Assembly: GCA_002702655.1 (NCBI GenBank) | Contig: PABB01000042.1 | Location: 186,001-250,000 of the forward strand | DNA: 64,000 nucleotides | Source of the DNA: Planctomycetaceae bacterium | GTDB taxonomy: Bacteria; Planctomycetota; Planctomycetia; Pirellulales; Lacipirellulaceae | Direction: 5' to 3' | In this document: positions 16,294 through 26,196 of the stretch, in pieces | Layout: each line of letters begins with the position of its first letter | Position numbering within the stretch: position 1 is the stretch's first letter | Program-made: the position numbers and the translations under genes | The notes under the pieces: generated by a model | Seen by the model: only the letters and a program-made list of their open reading frames with translations | Told to the model about the DNA's origin: nothing | The model's database searches: none

Positions 16294-19023
16294 GTGTCGA
16301 CGGACAACCCCGATGAATCTGGCGGCGCGCCCGAAGGCGCCGAGGATCCCCAGGCGGAGGCCATCGCGGCCCGGCTGATCGATCTGCCGATCGAAGACGA
16401 GCTGAAGGACAGCTACCTGACGTACGCCATGAGCGTGATCGTCAGCCGTGCGCTGCCCGACGTGCGCGACGGGCTGAAGCCCTCGCAGCGGCGGATCCTG
16501 GTCGCGATGAACGACCTGAACCTGTCGCCGGGCGCGTCGCGGGTGAAGTGCGCCAAGATCTCCGGCGACACCAGCGGCAACTACCATCCGCACGGCGAAA
16601 GCGTCATCTACCCGACCCTGGTCCGCATGGCCCAGGATTGGAACATGCGCGCCGTGCTGATCGACAAGCAGGGCAACTTCGGTTCGATCGCCGGGTTGCC
16701 CGCGGCGGCCATGCGGTACACCGAAGCCCGGCTGTCGTCGATCGCCGCGTCGATGCTCGAGGATCTCAAGCTCGACACGGTCGACTTTGTGCCCACCTAC
16801 GACGAGCGGCACCTGGAGCCGACGGTGCTGCCCTCGAAGTTCCCCAACCTGCTGGTCAACGGCTCGGGCGGCATTGCCGTGGGCATGGCCACCAGCATCC
16901 CGCCGCACAATCTGGCGGAAGTTTGCCGCGGCGTGATCGAATTGCTCGACAACCCGGAAGCCACGGTGCACGAGTTGATGGCCCACATCCCCGGGCCCGA
17001 CTTCCCCACCGGCGGCATCATTTGCGGGCGGTCCGGCATCCTCAAGGGCTACCAAACGGGCCGCAGCACCGTGGTCGTGCGCGCCCGCACCAGCGTCGAG
17101 GAAGGCAAAAAGAACCGCACGCGGATCATCGTCCACGAGATCCCCTACCAGCAGTCGCGCGACCCCGTGGTCAAAAAGATCGCCGCGCTGGCGAACGAAG
17201 GCAAGATCCCCGGGATCGCCGACGTGACCGACCACAGCGATCTGAAAGAGCCGGTCCGGATCGTCATCGACCTGAAGCGCGACGCCGATCCCGACATCGT
17301 GCTGAACCAGCTCTACAAGTTCTCCCCGCTGCAGGATTCGTTCTCGATCATCCTGCTGGCGCTGGTCGACGGCAAGCCGCGGGTGCTGTCGCTCAAGGAG
17401 ATGCTGGAAGAGTTCATCCGGCATCGCCAGACGGTCATCCGCCGCCGCACGCAGTTCCTGCTGGCCCGCGCACGCAAGCGCAAGCACACCGTGCAGGGCT
17501 TGCTGCTGGCGCACGCGAACATCGACGAAGTCATCCGCGTGATCCGCGCCAGCAAGACGCAGGCCGAGGCCAAAGAGCGGTTGATGGAGATCAAGACGCC
17601 GGGGGCCATGCTGAAGCGCGCACTCGGCGACGACGGCTACGCCCAGTTTCAGCAGGAACGCGGCGTGGCCGAGGAGTACACGCTGACCCCCGTGCAGGCC
17701 GACGCGATCCTGCGGATGACGTTGGGCCAGTTGGTCAACCTGGAGCAGGAGAAGCTCGCCGACGAACACAACAAGCTGCTCGTGGAGATCGGCGAGTACC
17801 TGGCGATCCTCGCCGATCCCGAGAAGATCAACGGCATGATTCGCGACGACTGCGAAGAGTTGATCCGCAAGCACGGCGACGCCCGCCGCACAGAGATCAG
17901 CGGCGAGGAAATCGGCGGCGTCGACATGGAGGACCTCATCGAAGAGGAAACCATGGTGGTGTCCATCAGCCACCAGGGTTACATCAAACGCACCCCGGCC
18001 AGCGTCTACCAGGCGCAACGCCGCGGCGGCAAGGGCATCCGCGGCGCCCAGGTCGCCGAAGACGACCCCGTCGAGCATCTGTTCGTGACCAGCACGCACG
18101 ACTACCTGCTGTTTTTCACGAACTTTGGCAAGTGCTACTGGCAAAAGGTGTACAACCTGCCGCAACTGGCCCGCGACAGCAAAGGTCGCGCGGTGGTCAA
18201 CCTGCTCAATCTGGCCGAAGGCGAGAAGATCGCCGACTGCCGCGCGGTGCGCGACTTTGACCAGCCCGACCACCACCTGGTGATGGCCACCCGCAACGGC
18301 TTGGTGAAAAAGACCGAGTTGAAGGCGTACAGCCGTCCGCTCAAGAGCGGCATCATCGCCATCAAGCTGAAAGACGGCGACGAACTGGTCGACGTGTCGG
18401 TCGTCGGCCCGGGCGAGGAACTGGTGCTGTCGACCGCTCAGGGCATGGCGATCCGCTTCAGCGAAGAGGACGCCCGCCCCATGGGCCGCAACACCAGCGG
18501 CGTGAAGGGCATCAAACTGGCCAAGGGCGACTATCTGGCTGGCATGGTCGTGGCCGACCCCGACGCCACGCTGCTGACCGCCACGGAGAACGGCTACGGC
18601 AAGCGGACCCCCTTTGGCCCCAACGCGGCGGCCGAAGAGGACGACGTGGACGACAACGAATCGGAAGAGTCGCCCAGCAACTACCGCTACCGCACCCAGC
18701 GCCGCGGCGGCAAAGGCCTGCGCGACATCAAGACCTCCGACCGCAACGGCAACGTCATCGGCATCGTCCGCGTCCACGAGGGCGAGGAGCTGATGATGAT
18801 GACCGCCCGCGGCAAGATCCAACGGATCCGGGTGAGCGACGTCAGCGTCATCGGCCGCAACACCCAGGGCGTGCGGATCATGAACGTCGACGAAGGCGAC
18901 GCCCTGGCCGCGATCGTCCGCGTGCCGGCCGAGGAACGCGACGACGACGAAACGGCCGAAGCGCCGGCGACGCCCGAGTCGCCGACCACGCCCGAGCCGC
19001 CGACGCCCCCGGCGGAGGAGTAA
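16294..19023 (+). CDS. gyrA: DNA gyrase subunit A
   Basis: GyrA nicks and rejoins DNA as part of the A2B2 gyrase that adds negative supercoils. The GTG at 16294 has AGAAAGGA ten bases upstream; a GTG at 16255 would add 13 residues. With 909 residues it is close to the usual length. The 5Y-CAP domain has the catalytic tyrosine in [11 protein letters not shown] (Y142) and the quinolone region [10 protein letters not shown]. The C-terminal beta-pinwheel has two GyrA boxes, QRRGGKG at about 575 and again at about 802. An acidic insert ([15 protein letters not shown]) lies before the second, and the tail is Pro/Thr/Glu-rich. The residue that matches E. coli D87 is Pro. gyrB is not in the window. 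A ParDE-type module follows 117 bases downstream. Confidence 0.98.
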   Translation: MSTDNPDESGGAPEGAEDPQAEAIAARLIDLPIEDELKDSYLTYAMSVIVSRALPDVRDGLKPSQRRILVAMNDLNLSPGASRVKCAKISGDTSGNYHPHGESVIYPTLVRMAQDWNMRAVLIDKQGNFGSIAGLPAAAMRYTEARLSSIAASMLEDLKLDTVDFVPTYDERHLEPTVLPSKFPNLLVNGSGGIAVGMATSIPPHNLAEVCRGVIELLDNPEATVHELMAHIPGPDFPTGGIICGRSGILKGYQTGRSTVVVRARTSVEEGKKNRTRIIVHEIPYQQSRDPVVKKIAALANEGKIPGIADVTDHSDLKEPVRIVIDLKRDADPDIVLNQLYKFSPLQDSFSIILLALVDGKPRVLSLKEMLEEFIRHRQTVIRRRTQFLLARARKRKHTVQGLLLAHANIDEVIRVIRASKTQAEAKERLMEIKTPGAMLKRALGDDGYAQFQQERGVAEEYTLTPVQADAILRMTLGQLVNLEQEKLADEHNKLLVEIGEYLAILADPEKINGMIRDDCEELIRKHGDARRTEISGEEIGGVDMEDLIEEETMVVSISHQGYIKRTPASVYQAQRRGGKGIRGAQVAEDDPVEHLFVTSTHDYLLFFTNFGKCYWQKVYNLPQLARDSKGRAVVNLLNLAEGEKIADCRAVRDFDQPDHHLVMATRNGLVKKTELKAYSRPLKSGIIAIKLKDGDELVDVSVVGPGEELVLSTAQGMAIRFSEEDARPMGRNTSGVKGIKLAKGDYLAGMVVADPDATLLTATENGYGKRTPFGPNAAAEEDDVDDNESEESPSNYRYRTQRRGGKGLRDIKTSDRNGNVIGIVRVHEGEELMMMTARGKIQRIRVSDVSVIGRNTQGVRIMNVDEGDALAAIVRVPAEERDDDETAEAPATPESPTTPEPPTPPAEE

Positions 19024-19047
19024 CGTCCACGCCAACCCGCGCGGTTG

Positions 19048-19069
19048 GCGCGGTCGGCCACGACCGCGC
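19048..19069. repeat. REP-like hairpin after gyrA
   Basis: GCGCGGTCG, loop GCCA, CGACCGCGC: a perfect 9-bp stem 25 bases after the gyrA stop, without a T run. The words GCGGTTGGCG and GTCGGCCACGAC recur at 22630-22659. Confidence 0.65.
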
Positions 19070-19139
19070 ATTGCACGCGGGCGGTCCGGACTTTGCCCGC
19101 CACGACCCAAGCGACTAACATCGGGGAAAAGGAGCCGAC

Positions 19140-19370
19140 ATGGATCTGCAACTCCCCCCCGACGTGACGCTTTCGCTGCAGGCGTTTCTCGACGAAGGTC
19201 GCTACGGCAGCGAAGCGGACGTGTTGCGCGATGCACTCGCGGCGCTCCGCCGCCAGCAAGACCTCGCCGCCATCGCGGAGGGCGCCGCCGACGCCGCGGC
19301 CGGCCGCGTGACGCCCGCCCGCGACACACTCTCGGCAGCTCGCCAGCGGATCGCGGATCAGTGCGAATGA
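19140..19370 (+). CDS. ParD/CopG-type antitoxin
   Basis: A 76-residue protein. The start (MDLQLPPDVTLSLQAFLDEGRYGSEADVLRDALAAL) is the ribbon-helix-helix pattern of ParD-like antitoxins: a short strand, then helix A, GRYGS turn, helix B. The C-terminal half is Ala/Arg-rich and would wrap the toxin. The ATG is preceded by AAGGAG, a good ribosome site. Its stop overlaps the toxin start as ATGA, the usual coupling of such pairs. It would also bind its own promoter. Confidence 0.87.
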   Translation: MDLQLPPDVTLSLQAFLDEGRYGSEADVLRDALAALRRQQDLAAIAEGAADAAAGRVTPARDTLSAARQRIADQCE

Positions 19371-19690
19371 GTCGCGAGGTTGAGTTTGCGGACCGCGCGA
19401 CGCGTGACTTCGACGAGACGCTCACCTGGTATCCGCGCCAATCGGCGACCGCGGCGACGAAATGGATTGATGCGGTTGAGCGTGCGGTCGAGCAACTGGA
19501 AGCAGAGGCCGAGGCAGGTTCGCCGGTTCCGGAAAGCCAACGATTGCAGATCACGTTGCTGCAGACTCTCATCGCTGTCGGAAAGAAACCAACGCATCGC
19601 ATGGTGTACGCCGTTCGCGACCGCACAGTGACGGTGTACGCAATCCGCCACCTGGCGCGCGTTGAACTCACCGAGGACGAGTTGTCTTGA
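19367..19690 (+). CDS. ParE/RelE-family toxin
   Basis: A 107-residue protein from the ATG at 19367 that overlaps the antitoxin stop. The family pattern is seen: VEFADRATRDFDETLTWYP at the start, AAATKWIDAVERAVEQLE in the helices, HRMVYAVRDRTVTVYAIRHLAR in the final strands. The last element (VYAIRHLAR) fits ParE better than RelE. ParE toxins poison DNA gyrase; RelE toxins cut mRNA on the ribosome. The position directly after gyrA is notable. Which target applies here cannot be decided by eye. Confidence 0.87.
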   Translation: MSREVEFADRATRDFDETLTWYPRQSATAATKWIDAVERAVEQLEAEAEAGSPVPESQRLQITLLQTLIAVGKKPTHRMVYAVRDRTVTVYAIRHLARVELTEDELS

Positions 19691-19727
19691 GTGCATGGCA
19701 CTGGGGCGACCGACCAGGAACTCATCA

Positions 19728-21497
19728 ATGGCACGCTTCGAAATTGCCGATCCGGACGCCGACCGGCCGCGACGACGTTGGCCGCGCAAGGGGACGATCG
19801 CGCTGGCAGTAGTTCTACTGCTCATCGGCTGGCAGGCGTGGCAGTACTTCACGGCGGGGATCACCGTCTCGCCGCAGACGACCGTCATCACCGCCCCGCT
19901 GGCGGCCGATGGGTATCCCGACTTTGAGAGATACCTGGTTCAATTGCAGTCGCAAGGCGTGACGACGCAGAACAATGCGGCCGTGTTGCTGTGGAAGGCC
20001 CTGGGACCGGGCCAACTTGATCCCGGCGAGCAGCGGCTCTTGAAAGCCGCGTTGGGGATCGACGAGAAGCCCGTGGCAACGTCCGTGTTGCAGCCGCTCG
20101 ACGATCGCGCGGTCCGAGCAAAACTTCGCACATGGCTGGGGGGCAAGCAGACCGCCGAGCGCGCTGCCTTTGCGGGGAGCTACGGCGACTCCAGCGACAG
20201 GACCTCCCTGTCGACCGGGCACGCGATCGACGAGATCGTTCGATTGGCGACGGCCCGCCCGTGGCGCGCCGAGCAGATTCCGCCGTTGGCCGAGTGGGTT
20301 ACTGCCAACGACGCCGCGATTGACATGATCGCCGCGGCGAGCGAGCGGCCCCGATACTGGGCGCCCTCGCCGCAACCGCTTGACGCCCGATTCGACGACC
20401 TCAGTTCCTTGCACTTGCCGCTGACGGGTCGCCTCCGCGATGCCGCTGCCGCACTTGCCGCACGAGCCATGCACCGCGCGGGATCGGGAAGCCTGCGGGA
20501 AGCGTGGCGCGACGTGCTGGCCCAGTTCCGGTTGTCGAGGCTGGCAACGCAGAAAACCTTCCAGGTTGAACAGTTTATTGCCTTGTCGCTTCAGGAACGC
20601 GCCACTGAGCAAACGCTCGCCATTCTCTCACAAGCTGATCTTCCGGCGGACCTGGCGGCCGAGATTCTCGCTGACCTGCAGTCGCTGCCGCCGTTGCCAC
20701 GGTTGGCCGACGTGATCGACCAACGCACGCGCCTGCAGGTCATCTCATCGGCCACCGGCGCGGTCGTTGGAAGATATCCGTTGAGTTGGTGGGGCGGGCA
20801 ATACGCACCGGCCAGTCTCCAAGCAGTCGCCACGCTGGCGTCCCAGACCGACGGCAACGCCATCCTGCGCGACCTCAACCAGGTGTTGGATCAGGCGGTC
20901 GCTATCGGTCGGATCGCCGATCGCGCGCAACGCGACCTAGCGATTGACGTCTGGCGAGAGGACATCGACCGACGAGCGGCGCGAATTGGCGGATGGGGCA
21001 GAACGCTCGGCAGCGTGCTCTCCAAACGCATGCGCACCGACGCAGTCGCGGATATTTTGCTGGTCTCGCGGATGCCGGACTTGCGGGCCGCTTACAGAAC
21101 TGAAGATCGCGGACAAGTGGAGCGTGATCTGCTATTGGTCGCTGCCGCTCTGGCCGTCTATCGCACTGAGCAGGGCGAGTATCCCGAGACGCTCGACGCC
21201 CTTGCGCCGGGCATCCTCGCCGCGGTCCCGGTCGATCGCTACACGGACGAGCCGCTGCGATACGGCCGTCGCGGCGCGGGCTATTTGCTGTACAGCGTGT
21301 CGGAAAACGGCGTCGATGACGGCGGTACGGACCGGGACGGCCGCATCGTCGGCGGCGAGTGGAACGATGATCCCGACGCGGCGCCGGACGATTGCGATAA
21401 GAATTTCGACGCGGTCATCCGCGTCCCCGTGCCGGCGTTGCACGTGCCTGCGCGCCCAGCTGGCGGCTCTGTCGAACGGGCGGAGCCGGCGGAATAG
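19728..21497 (+). CDS. Membrane-anchored protein of unknown function with GspG-like C-terminal segment
   Basis: A 589-residue protein from the ATG at 19728; the longer frame to 19662 overlaps the toxin gene. Residues 22-41 (GTIALAVVLLLIGWQAWQYF) form one membrane span, so most of the protein is periplasmic. The middle is helical without known motifs. Near the C-terminus LAVYRTEQGEYPETLDAL and VPVDRYTDEPLRYGR resemble the pseudopilin GspG-type segment that follows the pilin helix, ending in YSVSENGVDDGG. Such proteins are common in planctomycetes and remain uncharacterised. It follows the toxin by 37 bases but function need not be linked. Confidence 0.8.
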   Translation: MARFEIADPDADRPRRRWPRKGTIALAVVLLLIGWQAWQYFTAGITVSPQTTVITAPLAADGYPDFERYLVQLQSQGVTTQNNAAVLLWKALGPGQLDPGEQRLLKAALGIDEKPVATSVLQPLDDRAVRAKLRTWLGGKQTAERAAFAGSYGDSSDRTSLSTGHAIDEIVRLATARPWRAEQIPPLAEWVTANDAAIDMIAAASERPRYWAPSPQPLDARFDDLSSLHLPLTGRLRDAAAALAARAMHRAGSGSLREAWRDVLAQFRLSRLATQKTFQVEQFIALSLQERATEQTLAILSQADLPADLAAEILADLQSLPPLPRLADVIDQRTRLQVISSATGAVVGRYPLSWWGGQYAPASLQAVATLASQTDGNAILRDLNQVLDQAVAIGRIADRAQRDLAIDVWREDIDRRAARIGGWGRTLGSVLSKRMRTDAVADILLVSRMPDLRAAYRTEDRGQVERDLLLVAAALAVYRTEQGEYPETLDALAPGILAAVPVDRYTDEPLRYGRRGAGYLLYSVSENGVDDGGTDRDGRIVGGEWNDDPDAAPDDCDKNFDAVIRVPVPALHVPARPAGGSVERAEPAE

Positions 21498-21655
21498 TTG
21501 ATTTGCGCGTCTGAGCTGCTCAGTTGTTCGACCTTCTTGAGAACTCGATCCGTCGAGATTTCTGCTCGGCACGGCTCGAATGCCCGCCGCCGCGGGGGTT
21601 ATCATGCGTGTCTGCCCCCAGGCCCGCTTTGTTGTTCACGCCCGCGAGAGTCGCC

Positions 21656-22618
21656 ATGCATCAGTTACCCCGTCGTCGTTTTCTCGCTCAGTCCGCCGTC
21701 GGCTTGGGAGGCGCCGCCATGTTGGGGCCCGCGGTGGCCAGCGCCGCCGAAGAAGCCGCCCCCGCCGTCGGCGACTACCCGCGGGGCAATCCGATCGCCG
21801 TGTCGACATACTCGTTTTGGCGGTTCAAGGACGACAGCAAATTGTCGATCGAGCAGTGCATCGACGAGGCGGCGCGGATGGGGTTCGACGGCGTCGAGAT
21901 TCTGCACATCCAAATGGAGCGCGAGGACAATGCTTACCTGCAGCAACTCAAGCAGCGGGCGCTGGTCAACGGGCTCGACCTGTGTGGGTTCAGCACACAT
22001 CAGGGGTTTGTCTCGCCCGACGAGTCGGTGCGGCAGGCGAACATCGACAAGACGATCCACCACATCGAGCTGGCGTACGCGCTGGGGATTCCCACCATCC
22101 GCGTGAACACCGGCCGCTGGGGCACCTCGGGCGACTTTGACGAACTGATGGCCAACCGCGGCGTCGAGCCGGTGCTGGAGGGATACACCGAGGAGGACGG
22201 CTTCAAGTGGGTGATTGACGCGTTCGAAAAGTGCATCCCCGCGGCCGAGAAGTGCGGCGTGACGATGGGGCTGGAAAACCACTGGGGGCTGGGCCTGACC
22301 CCGCAGGGCGTGCTGCGAATTGTCGAGGCGATCGACAGCCCTTGGCTGCAGTGCACGCTCGACACCGGCAACTTTCTGGAGGACCCGTACGATCGGCTGG
22401 AGATGATGGCCCCCAAGACCGTGTTCGTGCAGGCGAAGACCTACCACGGCGGCGGGCTGTGGTACACGCTCGATCTCGACTACCCGCGGATCGCCGCGAT
22501 GCTGCGGCGACACAACTACCACGGATATATCTCGCTGGAGTTTGAGGGCGAGGAGGATTGGCGCACGGCGATCCCGAAGAGTCTGGCGACGCTACGGTCG
22601 GCGTTCGCGGCGGGGTGA
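21656..22618 (+). CDS. Tat-exported sugar phosphate isomerase/epimerase-like TIM barrel protein
   Basis: A 320-residue protein. The ATG at 21656 opens a twin-arginine signal (PRRRFLAQSAVGLGGAAML). The mature part is a xylose isomerase-like TIM barrel: AVSTYSFWRF, ARMGFDGVEILHIQME, GFSTHQGFVSP, IPTIRVNTGRWG, LENHWG with the likely metal glutamate, CTLDTGNF with Asp/Asn, VQAKTYHGGG and SLEFEGEED. The metal ligands (Glu, Asp, His, Glu) of the family are in place. Tat export of a folded metal enzyme fits a periplasmic sugar role. Substrate unknown. The gene precedes dapL but the 240-base gap holds REP-like hairpins. Confidence 0.9.
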   Translation: MHQLPRRRFLAQSAVGLGGAAMLGPAVASAAEEAAPAVGDYPRGNPIAVSTYSFWRFKDDSKLSIEQCIDEAARMGFDGVEILHIQMEREDNAYLQQLKQRALVNGLDLCGFSTHQGFVSPDESVRQANIDKTIHHIELAYALGIPTIRVNTGRWGTSGDFDELMANRGVEPVLEGYTEEDGFKWVIDAFEKCIPAAEKCGVTMGLENHWGLGLTPQGVLRIVEAIDSPWLQCTLDTGNFLEDPYDRLEMMAPKTVFVQAKTYHGGGLWYTLDLDYPRIAAMLRRHNYHGYISLEFEGEEDWRTAIPKSLATLRSAFAAG

Positions 22619-22641
22619 GAACGCGACGCGGTTGGCGGGTG

Positions 22642-22734
22642 GGCGTCGGCCACGACGCCATAGTGCCATATTGCTGTCACCGACGATTGAGACGGGAGTC
22701 GGGGCTTATGCGAATGCGGGCGTCGTGGCCGACG
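22642..22734. repeat. Pair of REP-like hairpins
   Basis: GGCGTCG, GCCA, CGACGCC (22642-22659) and CGTCG, TGGC, CGACG (22721-22734). The two are inverted copies of one unit and share words with the hairpin after gyrA at 19048. Confidence 0.6.
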
Positions 22735-22859
22735 ACGCTAAGGTGCGACGGCGGCGTGATTTGCGCGCCCCTTTATGGTCGCTGCGGGTTGCGGTAAGTT
22801 GGCGCGATTCCAATTTTCTGCAATTGACCAATCTTCACGCCATACGCACGCGCATCCCC

Positions 22860-24092
22860 ATGTCCGACCCTTACTTCCAGACGCTCTTCGCCGACCGCAT
22901 TGGCGGGGCCAATTACGGCAAGTCCGCCGACATCTACAAGTTCGAAAAGATCAAGCGGGCCAAGCGGCAGGCGCTGGCCGAGCATCCCGAGCGGAAGCTG
23001 CTCGATTTTGGCATCGGCGAAAACGACGGCGTCGCCGATCCGCTGGTGATGGACGCTATGAATGCCGAGATGCGAAAGCCCGAGAACCGCGGCTACGCGG
23101 ACAACGGCCCGGCGGCGTTCAAGGAAGCGGTCGCGCGGTTCATGCAGCGGGAGTACGGCGTCGAACTGGACCCGGCGACCGAGGTGAATCACTGCATCGG
23201 GTCCAAGTCGGGCCTGGCGATTCTGCCGGCGGCGTTCATCAACCCGGGCGACGTGACGCTGATGACCGTGCCGGGCTACCCGGTCGCGGGGACCATGAGC
23301 ACGTTTTACGGCGGCGTGGTCTACAAACTGCCGCTGCTGGCCGAGAACGATTTCTACCCTGATCTGGACGGCCTCCCGGCGGAGATTCGCGAGAAGGCCA
23401 AGCTGCTGGTGATTTGCTACCCGAACAGCCCCACCGGCAAGACGGCCACCCGCGACTTCTACGAGCGGGTCATCCAGTTTGCTCACGACAACAGCGTGGT
23501 CGTGGTGCAAGACGCGGCGCACGCGCAGCTGTCCTTTGACCGCGAGCCCAACAGTTTCCTGGCCGTGCCGGGGGCCAAAGAGGTGGGCGTCGAGATGCAC
23601 TCGATGAGCAAGGGCTTCGACATGATCGGCTGGCGGATCGGCTGGGTCTGCGGCAATCCGCTCATCGTGCGAGCGTTCGGCGACGTGAAGGACAACTGTG
23701 ACAGCGGCCAATTCATGGCGATCCAAAAGGCGGCCGCCGCGGCGCTCGACGAGCCGGCCATTCCGCGCCGCATTCGCGACAAGTACCGGCGGCGGATGGA
23801 GAAGCTGGTCGCCACGCTCAAGAAATGCGGCTTTCAGTGCGAGATGCCCGGCGGTACGTACTTTCTGTACACGCCTTCGCCCACGGGGCTGGAGGGCGGC
23901 CCGTCGTTTGAGAATGCCGAGGCGTGCAGCCAGTACCTGATCACTCAGCAGTCGATCTGCACCGTGCCGTGGGACGACGCGGGCAGCTTTCTGCGGTTCA
24001 GCGTGACCTACGAAGCGGCCGACGAGGCGGCCGAGGACGCGCTGATGGCGGAAACCGAGTCGCGGCTGAAGGGCATCAAGCCGGTGTTTTGA
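22860..24092 (+). CDS. dapL: LL-diaminopimelate aminotransferase
   Basis: A 410-residue PLP enzyme of fold type I; the ATG at 22860 gives the exact family length and N-terminus (MSDPYFQTLFADRIGGANYG). DapL turns tetrahydrodipicolinate into LL-diaminopimelate in one step, for lysine and peptidoglycan. Seen: LLDFGIGENDGVAD, MRKPENRGYADNGP, VICYPNSPTG (187-193), QDAAHAQLSFD and the PLP lysine K251 in SMSKGFDMIGWRIGW. The aminotransferase route is typical of plants, Chlamydia and planctomycetes. The gene seems to stand alone. Confidence 0.97.
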   Translation: MSDPYFQTLFADRIGGANYGKSADIYKFEKIKRAKRQALAEHPERKLLDFGIGENDGVADPLVMDAMNAEMRKPENRGYADNGPAAFKEAVARFMQREYGVELDPATEVNHCIGSKSGLAILPAAFINPGDVTLMTVPGYPVAGTMSTFYGGVVYKLPLLAENDFYPDLDGLPAEIREKAKLLVICYPNSPTGKTATRDFYERVIQFAHDNSVVVVQDAAHAQLSFDREPNSFLAVPGAKEVGVEMHSMSKGFDMIGWRIGWVCGNPLIVRAFGDVKDNCDSGQFMAIQKAAAAALDEPAIPRRIRDKYRRRMEKLVATLKKCGFQCEMPGGTYFLYTPSPTGLEGGPSFENAEACSQYLITQQSICTVPWDDAGSFLRFSVTYEAADEAAEDALMAETESRLKGIKPVF

Positions 24093-24110
24093 GCCGGCGG
24101 CGCGTCGGCC

Positions 24111-24157
24111 GTTTCCACCAGCGTGCCACGGCTCTGCGAGCCGTGGCACGCGGAAAC
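24111..24157. repeat. REP-like palindrome between convergent genes
   Basis: GCGTGCCACGGCTC (24121-24134) and its exact complement (24138-24151) with loop TGC, flanked by GTTTCC and GGAAAC. It sits between dapL and the TfoX_C gene, which converge. A related element is at 61898-61976. Confidence 0.8.
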
Positions 24158-24171
24158 ACGCGGCGGCTTGC

Positions 24172-24438
24172 TCAGGCCGCGCCGTGGTTCAGTTCGTGAA
24201 GCTCGTCGCGCAGACGCGACTTGGTCTCGGGGGTCAACTCCCGCCAGTCGCAGTCGGCCAAGGCCGCCTCCAGGGCCCACAACAGATTGAGCGACGCCCG
24301 GGGTTGCACGCGGCGCACGCGGGCAAACGCGACCACGGGGCCCAGCCGTTGGAGATCTTCGCGGCTTGCCACGCCCACGGCGGCTAGCCAGGCGGCTGAC
24401 ACGGGGCCGATGTTGCGCAACTTTTCGCCCGATTTCAT
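24172..24438 (-). CDS. TfoX C-terminal domain protein
   Basis: An 88-residue protein. The pattern LRNIGPVSAAWLAAVGVASREDLQRLGPVVAFARVR followed by SLNLLWALEAAL is the TfoX_C fold, a pair of helix-hairpin-helix-like units. Proteins of this size hold only this domain; full Sxy/TfoX competence regulators carry an N-terminal domain too. The likely role is protein or nucleic acid contact, not proven. The ATG overlaps the stop of the gene upstream as ATGA (24435-24438), so they are translationally coupled. Confidence 0.9.
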   Translation of the reverse strand: MKSGEKLRNIGPVSAAWLAAVGVASREDLQRLGPVVAFARVRRVQPRASLNLLWALEAALADCDWRELTPETKSRLRDELHELNHGAA

Positions 24439-24782
24439 GATCGCACCGCCTTGCGCACCAGGCGGCCCAGGATCAGCACCGCGACGAAGGTGTCGACGAT
24501 CAGCACGGCACGCCACGGCAGCGGGTCGGTCCGCGCAGCCAGATCCCATTGACTGCACACGGCCAGCACCGCGACCAGGCCGCACAGCACGGCGGCGGGC
24601 GCCAATGTTTGGCGACCGGAAAGCACCAGTTGGGCGGCCGCCCACGTGCACAGGGCCACTGCGGCGGCCAGCGGGGCGCCGCCGACCAGTTGCGCCAAGC
24701 CGATCCCCCCCAAGCCCGCGGCCAGCGCGGCGGGGGCGGTGCGGTCGGTGCGGTCGGTTCGTGAGGGGGCGGCGACATCCAT
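24435..24782 (-). CDS. Small membrane protein, unknown function
   Basis: A 115-residue protein from the ATG at 24782; longer starts give a low-quality N-terminus. After a polar start rich in Thr, Asp and Arg there are four hydrophobic segments (AALAAGLGGIGLAQLV, AAAVALCTWAAAQLVL, APAAVLCGLVAVLAVC, AVLIVDTFVAVLILG). No family was recognised. It overlaps the TfoX_C gene by four bases. Confidence 0.75.
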   Translation of the reverse strand: MDVAAPSRTDRTDRTAPAALAAGLGGIGLAQLVGGAPLAAAVALCTWAAAQLVLSGRQTLAPAAVLCGLVAVLAVCSQWDLAARTDPLPWRAVLIVDTFVAVLILGRLVRKAVRS

Positions 24783-24873
24783 GCCTGTATTGTGATTGCC
24801 GCAGGCGACGACTTCCACCTTTGTCGCAACCACGTGGGGCTGCAGCGGATGCGCCGATCGGGCGTTGATGGCG

Positions 24874-24912
24874 AAAAAAAAACCGCCGCGAGAACCGAAG
24901 TTCTCGCGGCGG
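24874..24912 (-). terminator. Intrinsic terminator after the DUF1559 gene
   Basis: On the minus strand a perfect 13-bp stem (24900-24912 with 24883-24895) closed by a TTCG tetraloop and followed by nine T. UUCG loops are very stable. It lies 51 bases after the stop of the DUF1559 gene. Confidence 0.93.
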
Positions 24913-24963
24913 TCGTTGAGCGACACAGCGGCCGACGCCGGGGCGTCGGCAACTGAGCGAAAC

Positions 24964-26196
24964 TTAGTTGATCACCTCGCCGCCGGCGCGCGTGACCTGG
25001 TACAGGAACACGTTCACGTCGACATCGTCGGCGATCGACGTGCCATGGGCGTCGCCGAAGCCGAACTGCGTGACGCCCGGGTGACCGCTACTGGGGCCAA
25101 AGATCCGCTTTTCGTTGCCGGCCCCTGCGATCTTGTGGGGATACGTAGCGTGGTAGAAGAATTGGTCAGGTGCGCTGCGGACGCCGCCCTGCCGCTTGAC
25201 GTCGTTGCCGATGTTCAGCGCCAATTCGCCGTCGTTGGTCTTCAGATCCAGGACCTGACGGCCGGTGGTGCCGCCCTGCTGGATGGTCGTGACAACTTGG
25301 GCGGGGTTCTGCGACGGATGCACCGCCACGACGTACTGCGAAAGTCCGCTGATCCAGGCGTTGTACGACTCTTCCTTGGATTCGCCGAACATGATCGTGT
25401 TGGACGTGCCGTCACGAATCGAAGCGAACCCAAAGCCCTGCAGCGACCGCTGGGCGTTGTTGCCCTGGAGGTTTGTCCCCTGAGCAAACGGCAGGCCGCC
25501 GTTGCCGGCCTTCTGGCTCGGCTGGGCCGCGGTGCCGCTGTCGTACAGCCAGGTCGGGGCGGCAGCGCGTGCGGCGTTGCCGGTACCGTTGTTGCCGTAG
25601 TGGGTGGCGGGAACCGCGACATAATTGCTGATCGCAGCCTTCTGGCCGGAGTTACCGAAGTTCAGCTTGCTTTCGTCGGAGCCCGGGAAGCTGGGGCACA
25701 TGAACGATTCGATCTGCTGCTGGAACGCGAACTGCTTCTCGGCGTTCGGCAGGATCTGCATGGCGGCCGGGCTGAAGAACTTCAACTTGGCCGTGGTTTG
25801 AGCGGCGCTCTGGTCCCAGTTGCGGACCTGGTCATAGAGCGGCTGACGCTCCATTTCCGGCAGCATCTGGAACAGCCAACTGAAGCCGTCGCCCAGTTGC
25901 GTCCATTGGGCCGGATTGGGGTTTCTGATGTCGCTGATGGCCCCCCAAATGTGGTTGCCAATGTTGTTCGGCTGGATCGGCATCGACGAGACGAGCGGGA
26001 AGTACTTCTTCTTGTCGGCCGTGTTTTGCAGCGCCAGACTGATGTTCTTGATGTTATTCAAGCACGAGTTGCGCCGGGCCGCTTCACGCGCGGCCTGAAT
26101 CGCCGGTAGCAGCAGCGCCACCAGCACGCCGATGATGGCAATCACCACCAGCAGTTCCACGAGGGTAAAACCTCGCGTCCGTTGTTGACGTTCCAT
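24964..26196 (-). CDS. DUF1559 protein with type IV pilin-like N-terminus
   Basis: A 410-residue protein from the ATG at 26196, with GAGGAGG seven bases before it. It opens with a short basic leader and a prepilin cleavage site: [20 protein letters not shown], cut after Gly by prepilin peptidase with Phe as new N-terminus. The hydrophobic helix runs to [14 protein letters not shown]. The rest is the DUF1559 ectodomain, with [29 protein letters not shown] and near the end [14 protein letters not shown]. These H-X9-DG-like proteins are greatly expanded in planctomycetes; function unknown, presumably surface or pseudopilin-like. A strong terminator follows. Confidence 0.95.
   Translation of the reverse strand: MERQQRTRGFTLVELLVVIAIIGVLVALLLPAIQAAREAARRNSCLNNIKNISLALQNTADKKKYFPLVSSMPIQPNNIGNHIWGAISDIRNPNPAQWTQLGDGFSWLFQMLPEMERQPLYDQVRNWDQSAAQTTAKLKFFSPAAMQILPNAEKQFAFQQQIESFMCPSFPGSDESKLNFGNSGQKAAISNYVAVPATHYGNNGTGNAARAAAPTWLYDSGTAAQPSQKAGNGGLPFAQGTNLQGNNAQRSLQGFGFASIRDGTSNTIMFGESKEESYNAWISGLSQYVVAVHPSQNPAQVVTTIQQGGTTGRQVLDLKTNDGELALNIGNDVKRQGGVRSAPDQFFYHATYPHKIAGAGNEKRIFGPSSGHPGVTQFGFGDAHGTSIADDVDVNVFLYQVTRAGGEVIN

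Noticed and set aside
16093-19734. Minus-strand frame of 1213 codons opposite gyrA
   Set aside because: It is the exact shadow of gyrA. Codon bias of GC-rich genes keeps the opposite frame open.
24172-24438. Full-length competence regulator TfoX/Sxy
   Set aside because: Only the C-terminal domain is present (88 residues) and no N-terminal half is found next to it.
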